From the NCBI GenBank assembly GCA_039024435.1, contig JBCCQH010000046.1, positions 1 through 53,859 on the forward strand: a stretch of DNA of 53,859 nt, written 5' to 3'. This DNA is from JBCCQH01 sp039024435. Its GTDB lineage: Bacteria; Bacteroidota; Bacteroidia; J057; JADKCL01. The notes under the pieces are model-generated. The model was not told the origin of the DNA, made no database searches, and saw only the letters and a program-made list of their open reading frames with translations. Positions 7,663 through 15,600 of this stretch are shown here, piece by piece. The first letter of the stretch is position 1; every line of letters begins with the position of its first letter. The position numbers were made by a program, and so were the translations under genes.

Positions 7663-9027
7663 TCATTTCCGGAGGGAACGCACAATCTGGGTGGCTGCGG
7701 CCTTTGCGCTCGGATAGAGTCCGGCGAGGATGGAGAGGGCAAATACCGTCACGAAGGTAAGTGCGTAATCTTGCCAAGCCATTTCCAAGGGGAAATATTC
7801 GATTTCGGCGAAACTTTCCCCTCCGTTGATGCGAATTACCCCGACCGCGAGGTGGACCTGAGAAAAAACAAAGGCGGCAAGCATGCCCGCAAAGCATCCG
7901 ATGCCTCCCACAAAGGTACTCTCGACGAGGAAGAGGCGGCGGATTACGCTCCGTTGGGCTCCCATTGAACGGAGAATGGCAATGTCCCGGGTCTTCTCCA
8001 AAACAATCATGGAGAGGCCCCCGATGATATTGACTCCGGCGATGATGAGGACCAAGGTCAAAATGAGATAGGCGACCAGCTTCTCATTTTTCATTACGTT
8101 GAAGAGCGTTTCGTGCTGGTCGTACCAGGTCTGGACCTGATAATCCGGTCCCAGACGTTCGCGGAGCTGGCGGGCGATCAACTCGGAATCATCGAAATCA
8201 TTGAGTTTGACGTCGTAGGAGCTGACTTTTCCTACCATGTCAAAGGTTTCCTCCGCGAGGTTGTAGTCCACCAGGGCATACTTGGTGTCGTACTCCATTT
8301 GCACTTTGAAATATCCCGCCGTGAAGATATCGACCGGAGGGCGCATTGCTGCCTCGGGATTGCGCAGGAGTTGCTTGACGTCGCCGATGGCCCAAATCTT
8401 CATGGGATTGATGCGGTCGCTCATGCGCGAATTGATGTAGTAGGCGACCGAGCCCCCCAGAACGGTCATCGGGTAGCCGTCCGCCGTTTCAAATTGGTAG
8501 TCACCTTCGTAGACCAGGGTATCGAGGCGGCTGACATTCAGGTAATCGCGGCGCACGCCTTTGATTTCGACCAAGTATTGCTTGTCAAAATAGGTGAGCA
8601 TGGCTTTGTCCTGGATCGTGGGAGAAACAAAATTCACCCCTTCGGTTTGGGCGATGCGCGTGATCAGTGAATCTGAGTAGGGGAGGGTCTTGCCCCGTTC
8701 GGCGACGATCTTGATATCGGGGTCAAAGGCGGTGTACATGCCTTCAATCAAGGTTTGGAAGCCATTAAAAACGGAAAGGATCACAATCAAAACCAGGCAA
8801 ACGTAAGTCACCCCAAGTACGGAAATGAACGTGATGATGTTGATTGCGCCGCGGTGTTGGCGGGAAAATAAATAGCGGTCGGCCACAAAGACCGAAAATC
8901 GCCCCATGATGGGCCGTAGGATACTGGCGAGGCCGTATTTGACCAGAAAATAGGAGAGGACAATTGCCACCAGGGGAAAAATTCCCAGCAATCCTATCAG
9001 CCAAGCAATCTCTCCGGGATTAAACAT
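7663..9027 (-). CDS. LolC/LolE-type FtsX-like ABC permease
   Basis: This 454-residue inner-membrane permease has the LolC/E layout: one helix ('ITFISVLGVTYVCLVLIVIL'), a large periplasmic domain (about 90-320), then three helices in an FtsX domain with the coupling sequence 'LEKTRDIAILRSMGAQ' (about 365-380). Family members release outer-membrane lipoproteins from the inner membrane together with a LolD ATPase, which is not in this window. Location next to rbfA is common in Bacteroidota. The frame has an extra 40-residue N-terminus containing another hydrophobic helix. An internal start at 8907 ('MGRFSVFVADRYLFSRQHRG') would give the standard length, so the true start is uncertain. Confidence 0.85.
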   Translation of the reverse strand: MFNPGEIAWLIGLLGIFPLVAIVLSYFLVKYGLASILRPIMGRFSVFVADRYLFSRQHRGAINIITFISVLGVTYVCLVLIVILSVFNGFQTLIEGMYTAFDPDIKIVAERGKTLPYSDSLITRIAQTEGVNFVSPTIQDKAMLTYFDKQYLVEIKGVRRDYLNVSRLDTLVYEGDYQFETADGYPMTVLGGSVAYYINSRMSDRINPMKIWAIGDVKQLLRNPEAAMRPPVDIFTAGYFKVQMEYDTKYALVDYNLAEETFDMVGKVSSYDVKLNDFDDSELIARQLRERLGPDYQVQTWYDQHETLFNVMKNEKLVAYLILTLVLIIAGVNIIGGLSMIVLEKTRDIAILRSMGAQRSVIRRLFLVESTFVGGIGCFAGMLAAFVFSQVHLAVGVIRINGGESFAEIEYFPLEMAWQDYALTFVTVFALSILAGLYPSAKAAATQIVRSLRK

Positions 9028-9063
9028 AAGGGCAGAACGGCGGTTTGGTGCGGGGCGTCGACA

Positions 9064-9429
9064 TTATTCCTCTTCGTTGCTCGAGCCTTGAATACTCGAA
9101 AGCAAGCTCTCGATGTGGGCCACTTCCTGCTGGGTATCGTCGAGATAAAAGAACATTTCCGGAATGTGTCGTACTTGCTTGCGAATGCGCCTTCCCAGGA
9201 AGCCGCGGACTTCTTTTTGGCGCTCATTTAACTCGCGAATGTGGGTTTCGGCATCCTTGTCCGGAAAGATGGAGATATATACCCGCGCTTCCCGCAGGTC
9301 ACCGGTGACACGTACGACCGTCACCGTCAACATCGCGCCCGCGGGCATCTCCATCTCGCGCTGGAAGATCTCGCTGAGTTCTTGCTGGATTCGCCGTCCC
9401 AATTTCTTTTGCCGGGTGGACTCTTTCAT
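9064..9429 (-). CDS. rbfA: 30S ribosome-binding factor RbfA
   Basis: This 121-residue protein has the normal RbfA size. It shows the family pattern: N-terminal helix 'TRQKKLGRRIQQELSEIFQR', strand pair 'LTVTVVRVTGDLREARVYIS' and the C-terminal 'IRKQVRHIPEMFFYLDDT', part of the KH-like fold that binds 16S rRNA during late 30S maturation. The tail is acidic (SSNEEE). It is followed 36 bases later by the LolC/E-like gene, so both are probably one transcript. A predicted -7 element TAACTTTG lies 26 bases upstream of the start. Confidence 0.95.
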   Translation of the reverse strand: MKESTRQKKLGRRIQQELSEIFQREMEMPAGAMLTVTVVRVTGDLREARVYISIFPDKDAETHIRELNERQKEVRGFLGRRIRKQVRHIPEMFFYLDDTQQEVAHIESLLSSIQGSSNEEE

Positions 9430-9452
9430 CCTCTGTTTTTTCCTTAGTTTTG
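9424..9452 (+). promoter_or_regulatory. Predicted promoter of the ABC exporter gene
   Basis: TAGTTTTG at 9445-9452 matches TAnnTTTG on the plus strand, 14 bases before the exporter ATG. TTTC at 9424-9427 stands in the -33 region with a 17-base spacer. It lies two bases from a minus-strand -7 element. Confidence 0.4.
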
Positions 9453-9454
9453 CT

Positions 9455-9485
9455 CAAAGTTAAGAAATGAAGCTCTATTTGCGAA
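9455..9485 (-). promoter_or_regulatory. Predicted promoter of rbfA
   Basis: Read on the minus strand, 9462-9455 is TAACTTTG, an exact TAnnTTTG. TTCG lies 19 bases further upstream (9485-9482) at the -33 position, inside the first codons of the divergent exporter gene. The predicted start leaves a leader of about 20 bases for rbfA. Confidence 0.5.
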
Positions 9486-11296
9486 TTCTAGCCTACGGCC
9501 GCCCTTTTCTGCGCGAGGGCATCATCGGTTTCATTTCGCTGTTTCTCTACAACTTTTTCAGCATTTTCTCCATCGCGCTGGTCATTCCTTTTTTGCAAAT
9601 CCTATTCAGCCAGTCCGACGGTGAAGGTGCCCTGGCCGCGGCCAAAGCCGCCGATGACCCCAGCCTGATGCAGCAGGCCTACCTCGCCATCGACGCGCTC
9701 ATCGCCGCCAACGGCCGGTGGCAGGTGCTCATCTGGTTGTGCATCGCGCTGGGCATTTCCATTTTCCTGAAAAGTGCTTTCCGTTACACCGCAGCTTTTT
9801 TCATCGCCCCTTTCGAGCAAGGCGTGATCAATCTGATGCGCAAGCGCCTGTTTGAGCACCTCACCCGATTGAGTATGCCCTTTTTTACCGGCAAGCGCAA
9901 AGGCCGGATCATCAATGTATTGGTGACCGACGTCCAAATCGTGCAGGAAAGCGTGATCGGGACGGTACAAAACATGGTCAGTGATCCCGTGGCGATGCTG
10001 TTGATTCTGGGCTCGCTGTTCGTGATTTCCTGGAAACTGACCCTTTTCACCCTGCTGGTACTTCCGGTGACGGGCTTGTTCATCAACTACATCTCAAAAT
10101 CACTGAAAAAGCGGGCACGCCGCGGGCAGGAACGACTCGGCAACCTCATTTCGGTACTCGATGAATTTATCGCCGGGATTCGCATCGTGAAAGCTTTTTC
10201 AACGGAGCGGCATGAAGGTGCGAAATACCAAGCCATGAATGACGATTACCGCGATCAAATGGTAGCGCTCAAGCGGCGCAGCGACATCGCCTCGCCGTTG
10301 ACCGAGGTGATGGCCATCGGCGTTGTCATCGGGGTGATTCTCTACGGGGGCAACCTGATTCTGATTGGGAATGGGGAGTTGGAGCCGTCGGCATTCATCG
10401 GGTTTGTCGCCCTTTTCGGCTCATTTATCCAGCCGATCAAGACTTTTTCCGGGGCATTGTCGCGGATCCAGCGGGGCATCGCTTCTTTCCAGCGCGTCGA
10501 AGAATTCTTGTTGACCCCGGAAGACGTCCAAGAAAAGCCCAATCCCAAGGCCTTGCCCAATTTTACTGCATCAATCCGTTACGAAGGGGTTTGGTTCCGC
10601 TATGCCGAAGCGGATGTGCTCAAGGGCATCGATCTGGAAATACAAAAAGGGGAAACGGTTGCTTTGGTGGGGCCATCCGGGGGAGGAAAGTCGACCCTGG
10701 TGGACCTTTTGCCCCGTTTTTACGATCCGTTTCGAGGTAAAATTACCGTGGACGGGCACGACTTGCGCGATTTGCGGGTGGCGGATTTGCGGACGAAAAT
10801 CGGCGTGGTAACGCAGGAAGGGGTGCTGTTCAATGATACTGTGCTGAACAACATCGCCTACGGGGACGCCCAGCCGGACCGGGATCGGGCCATGGAGGCA
10901 GCCCGCATCGCCAATGCCCACGATTTCATCGCGACGATGGCCGAGGGTTACGACACGAACATCGGTGAGCGGGGCACCAAGTTGTCGGGGGGACAGCGCC
11001 AGCGCATGGCAATTGCCCGGGCGATCTACAAAAATGCTCCGATTCTCATTTTGGATGAGGCGACCAGTGCCCTGGACTCGGAATCGGAGCGACTGGTTCA
11101 GGAAGCACTCGATCAACTGACCCAGAATCGCACCTCGATTGTAATCGCGCACCGCCTGTCAACGATTTTGGAGGCGGACCGGATCTACGTGATTGATGAA
11201 GGTCGGATTGTGGAATCCGGCCGGCACGCCGATTTGGTGGCCCGTGGCGGATTGTATTCCCATTTGTACAATATCCAGTTTGCGACTTCGGTGTAA
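9467..11296 (+). CDS. MsbA-like ABC exporter (fused permease and ATPase)
   Basis: This 609-residue half-transporter has an N-terminal six-helix exporter domain (about 1-335) and a C-terminal nucleotide-binding domain. The latter shows Walker A 'GPSGGGKST' (about 402-410), Q-loop 'VVTQEGVLF', signature 'LSGGQ' (about 506), Walker B 'ILILDEATS' with catalytic Glu (about 525-533) and the H-loop 'VIAHRLST'. It should work as a homodimer in the inner membrane. Related Bacteroidota proteins are called MsbA-like lipid flippases, but the substrate cannot be read from sequence. An unusually long insertion lies between helices 1 and 2 ('DGEGALAAAKAADDPSLMQQ'). Single gene, divergent from rbfA. Confidence 0.9.
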   Translation: MKLYLRILAYGRPFLREGIIGFISLFLYNFFSIFSIALVIPFLQILFSQSDGEGALAAAKAADDPSLMQQAYLAIDALIAANGRWQVLIWLCIALGISIFLKSAFRYTAAFFIAPFEQGVINLMRKRLFEHLTRLSMPFFTGKRKGRIINVLVTDVQIVQESVIGTVQNMVSDPVAMLLILGSLFVISWKLTLFTLLVLPVTGLFINYISKSLKKRARRGQERLGNLISVLDEFIAGIRIVKAFSTERHEGAKYQAMNDDYRDQMVALKRRSDIASPLTEVMAIGVVIGVILYGGNLILIGNGELEPSAFIGFVALFGSFIQPIKTFSGALSRIQRGIASFQRVEEFLLTPEDVQEKPNPKALPNFTASIRYEGVWFRYAEADVLKGIDLEIQKGETVALVGPSGGGKSTLVDLLPRFYDPFRGKITVDGHDLRDLRVADLRTKIGVVTQEGVLFNDTVLNNIAYGDAQPDRDRAMEAARIANAHDFIATMAEGYDTNIGERGTKLSGGQRQRMAIARAIYKNAPILILDEATSALDSESERLVQEALDQLTQNRTSIVIAHRLSTILEADRIYVIDEGRIVESGRHADLVARGGLYSHLYNIQFATSV

Positions 11297-11486
11297 GAGG
11301 TGGGTTACCTTTAATCTTGCGGGTTTGTGGTAGCCCCTTTTTCAATTTCTGGGCCGAGATCTTACCGGTGATTTCCCGAGTGCGGTGATGCAGCTCAGAA
11401 TTCAGATTACCCATTGCAAAACGGCGCCTGGATGATGAAAAAATGTGGGATTGCCTACCTCACAAATTCGTTTTTCACCACGCCTG

Positions 11487-11652
11487 AGAGGCGGTTTGAA
11501 TTTAATTCTGCGATTTTGCTATGGCATCTTTTTCCGCCCCTCTTCCGCTATTCTCTCGCCCTTAGCTTTGCTATGGACTCTAAAATGAGCTTTGATGGAC
11601 AAAAAGATCTGCATTAGCAAATTTCACAAACCAATTTTAAACCGCCTTTAAA
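11487..11652. mobile_element. MITE-like dispersed repeat, copy 2 (complete)
   Basis: This element of about 166 bases has imperfect terminal inverted repeats. The left end 11486-11522 and the reverse complement of 11614-11650 agree at about two thirds of 37 positions, with runs AGGCGGTTT and TTTGCTA in common. The centre matches copy 1 at 1-140 closely. No coding frame is conserved. A small non-autonomous element mobilised by a transposase elsewhere is the simplest reading; a folded repetitive RNA element is the alternative. Confidence 0.65.
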
Positions 11653-11867
11653 GCTGCGATTGCCTTTGCGGAGGTGGAGGGATAGCGGCGCGGTCGAACT
11701 GCGCTCGGCGCAGCGATCACCTCCGATCCTGCGGCCTGATTGTCCGCAACACGCAAGTGGTTTACGCGCAAATTCCAAATGGAACATCCGGTGCAATAAG
11801 CGCTGGAAACGTTTTGTAACATCAAGTCAAAGTAGGAGAAAATTGCCCGGAGAATGGGCGAAAAAGA

Positions 11868-11941
11868 GGAAAGAAAAACGCCTGCCCTCAACGGGTTGTT
11901 GAGTGACAGGCGGCAAACTAACTAACCATAACAAACAAACC
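11868..11941 (-). ncRNA. Candidate small RNA with own promoter and terminator
   Basis: On the minus strand a -7 motif (11954-11947, TATATTTG) would start transcription near 11941. About 30 bases later comes a strong hairpin, CGCCTG-TCA-CTCAAC / GTTGAG-GG-CAGGCG (11912-11879), followed by TTTTTCTTT (11878-11870). That is a canonical Rho-independent terminator. No gene lies between promoter and terminator, so the product is an RNA of about 70 bases. It contains only a three-codon ATG frame. I recognise no Rfam family. Confidence 0.45.
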
Positions 11942-11946
11942 TAGGA

Positions 11947-11954
11947 CAAATATA
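11947..11954 (-). promoter_or_regulatory. Predicted -7 promoter element of the small RNA
   Basis: The minus strand reads TATATTTG, an exact TAnnTTTG. The -33 region (around 11974-11980) reads CTTTATG, a weak match to TTTG. The element is isolated from any protein gene on that strand. Confidence 0.5.
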
Positions 11955-12623
11955 GTAAAATTTTCGATTCACACATAAAGCATCGTAAAAAAAGGGCGAG
12001 AAAATACGGGAGATTCTTACCGGCAGCCTAGCGGACTGTAAATCAGCCGACGGTAAAAATGATGGTCTAACCCCTCAAAAGTCCGTTTCGTGGGCAAAAT
12101 TTGCCCGGATCCTTACACAAAATTGGTGCGAAATACCCCGCGGAAAGGCCAGTTTTCTGAGTGATCTCTCACTCGGGCATGTTCGATTTTCTCCTGCCGG
12201 AAGTGGTTTTTGGCCGGTTTTCCGGTTCCCAATCCGGAGAAATCCTTCCCGAAATTGTCCCCCAGGTAAACAACTTCTTCCCCCAATTTTCCCGAGGTCA
12301 ATCATTTCTTGCTTTGACTTTTCCTGAATCGATTTAGCAGTTGTGTGGAATTCTGCTGTAGTAGGGGGCGGCGTCTCTCTAAATTATTGACCAATAGCCA
12401 ATTAGGAAGCACGAATTCAGTCATTTGTGCATCGCCCGTACCGCCCTTCGACAATAGCATTTCCGATGGAAAAGTTGTACATTGATTGTTGATTTGCGTA
12501 ATGGAGAGTTGACCGACTTACTAGAGCTACGAATGTTTACCGATTGAACGACCAAAACAAACCCTTCGCGTTTGCTCACGGCAGCGATCCATCAGCGTTT
12601 TTTATGGTTAAAAGCTATTTGTA
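11955..12623. other. Leader and promoter region of the large surface protein
   Basis: No gene is supported in this region. A loop closed by TTACCG/CGGTAA (about 12018-12057) encloses a stretch resembling a tRNA-Tyr anticodon loop, but no tRNA can be folded. Short minus-strand frames at 12075-12305 have shadow composition. The promoter for the gene at 12624 is expected in the last 200 bases, which are AT-rich, but no exact TAnnTTTG is found. Confidence 0.4.
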
Positions 12624-15600
12624 ATGCTATTGGAACTACTACATGATTCATTCGGGTGGACGAAAAAAAGCTTCCTAATTTTGCTGGGCGGATTCTGTCT
12701 CGCATTATTTGGATCCCCGAGTATCAGCTACGCCTCGCACGCCCAGGGAAACGATCTGTCCTACACTTGTATCGGAACCAACCAGTACCAGTTTACGCTG
12801 AGTTTCTACCGGGATTGTGATGGAATTGCGGTCGGAAATGCCCAAACCATCAATCTGAGTTCGGCTTCCTGTGGCCAAAACTTCAACATCAACTTGTCAC
12901 TGGTTTCGGGGCCGACCGAGGTCTCGCCCCTGTGTGCCGCCCAACTCGCCCAGAGCACTTGTGCGTCGCCACCTTGTACCGGAACTTGCCTGCCGGGGGT
13001 GGAGCAATATGTCTATCAGGGCACCTTTACCTTTACCCAGGCGTGCAGTGATTGGGTGGTTAGCTTCGAAGAATGCTGCCGGAACAATGCGGTGACGACC
13101 CTGGACAATCCTTCGAACCAAAGCTTGTTCGTTTCTGCTACCCTGGACAATACCAACGGCCTCTGTAACAGCTCGCCGGTCTTTACCTCTTCGCCGGTTC
13201 CCTATATCTGCGCCGATCAGTTGTTTTGCTACAACCACGGTGCGGTCGATCCGGATGGTGATTCCTTGGTCTATTCTCTGGTGCAACCCCTGGACGGACC
13301 GGCACCCGGCACCCCGATTGCCTATTCGGACCCGAGCTTGAACCCGAATTATCCGCTTTTCGACAACCGCGGATTCATCGATTTTGACTCCCTGACTGGA
13401 TCCATGTGCGTCAATCCGGTGGATACGATCCCGGGACAAGTATTTGTAGTGGCGGTGCAAGTTGCCGAATACCGCAACGGTACGCTGATCGGGACATCGA
13501 CGCGGGACATCCAGGTCGTCGTCTTGCAGTGCATCAACCAACAGCCGCAGCTCAATCCGAATGACATCAACAATCTGGTCGGTGGGATCAGGGTGGATTC
13601 CAACTCGGTCGAGATCTGTCCCGGCGTTCCGCTTACCTTTGACATCATTGCGGACGATCTCAACCTGACCGATAATGTCACCATGACCTCGAATGTCAAC
13701 CTGGTGGCGCCCGGGGCAACCTTTACCACTTCGGGCACAAATCCGGTCACCGGAACTGTCTCCTGGACCCCAACCGCAACCCAAACGGGTTTTTTTAATT
13801 TTACGGTCACCATTCAAGACGACGGCTGCCCGATTTTGGGCTCCCAGATTTTTAATTACGACATCACGGTCGTGCCCTCCACTGAGACCACGTCGGATAC
13901 GACCTACTGCCCCGCCGGGTCACCGGTCCAGCTCAACGCGGTCGGGGGAACCACCTTTACCTGGAGCGAAATCAGCGGCGGACCGAGCAACCTGAGCTGC
14001 CTCAACTGCCCGAATCCTACGACCGCGCCGAGCAATACCGTTTCGCTGGAAGTCCTCAGTAACCTCAGCCCGATCTGTAAAAATCGGGACACAGTCGTGG
14101 TAACCGTTGTGCCCGATTTTGTCCTGGATGCGGGCAACGACACGACGATTTGCCGCTTCGGGTTGGCCCAGCTCAATGCTTCGGCAACGCCCACCGGGAC
14201 CGGATTCACGCCCTATTCCTACAACTGGACGCCGGCGGATAGCTTGAGCAGTACCAATACCGCCAATCCTACCGCGAATCCCCTCGACAGCACCCGCTAT
14301 TTTCTGACCGTGACTTCGGCGGATGGATGTACCCTGACCGATTCGCTGGATGTCAATATCGATGGGGTTGCCCCCCGGGTGGCCATTGACCCAATCGATA
14401 CGATTTGCGAAAACGCGCCCTTGCAACTCAACTCGGTCGTGTTTCAGGAGTGCGGCCTCACCACCAATGCCTGCACCGGACCGGTCACGACGGGTACGAT
14501 TGGGGCGGGGGGCAGCAGCTTGCGTGACTACGGTCCCTGGGTGATCGACCCCGGATTTCAATATTCCAATATCAAACAATACATCTTTACCGCCGCGGAA
14601 CTGAATGCGATGGGCTTCGTTGGTGGGGGAAGGATTTCGGCGATTGGGCTGTTTGTCAATACTCCGGGGGACATCGTGACCGATGTCGAAATCGCGATGG
14701 GCTGCGTGGCCGATTCCGCATTCCTGAATTCGAATTTCTATACCGGCTTAACCCAGGTTCAGCCGGCGTTCAATCTGACGCCGGTCGCCGGCCTGAACAA
14801 CATCCCCCTGGCCAATCCCTACATGTGGGATGGATTGTCGAGCCTGGTTGTTGAATTCTGCGTCAACACCCAGCAGGCCCTCGGCACCCCCTCGGATGTG
14901 CAGTACGACTCGTACCCCGCCAATATGATGTGCCTCTTCAATGATCCCTTCAATCCGGGAGCTTGTGGGGCAACCGGTGGCGCCCTGTTTACGGACCGGC
15001 CCCGGATGCAATTTACCTTCTGCGAAGCACTGCCCCCGACTTTGAATTACAGTTGGACGCCGACGACTTTCCTCGACAATCCTGCGATTGCCAATCCGAC
15101 CACAACGCCTTCCTCCACGATCACCTATACGGTGTCGGTAGACGATGGCACCTGCACCGGTTCCGACGCGGTGACGGTCAATGTGGCGACTCTGTTCAAT
15201 CTCGATGTGGGCAATGACACCACCCTGTGCCTGAACCAGCCCTACCAGGCAAATGCGGTGCTCGATCCGGGCACTTACACCTACTCCTGGACGCCGCTGA
15301 CCGGGGTCAACAACCCCGTCGCCGAGGATCCGATTATCCTGGCCATCGATACGACCGATTACATCCTGACCGCAAATCGCAGCGGATGCGAAGTCAGTGA
15401 TACCCTGACCATCAACATCGACGGAATCTCCCCGATCGTTTTGGCCCAATTGGATACCGCAATCTGCCCGATTGGGGGTGCGGCTTCGTTGAACACACTG
15501 ATCACTCAGAACTGTGGTCCTACGGCGATTCCTTGTTCGGGTCCGGTCAATACCGGTCTGATTGGCGACCCCGCTGGATTTTCCAGCAGCCTCTACGGTC

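Noticed and set aside
12018..12057. tRNA-Tyr-like anticodon loop (GACTGTAAATC) in the gap before the giant gene
   Set aside because: The anticodon stem does not pair, there is no T-loop (GGTTCGAATCC-like) and no acceptor stem, so no tRNA or clear tRNA fragment can be built.
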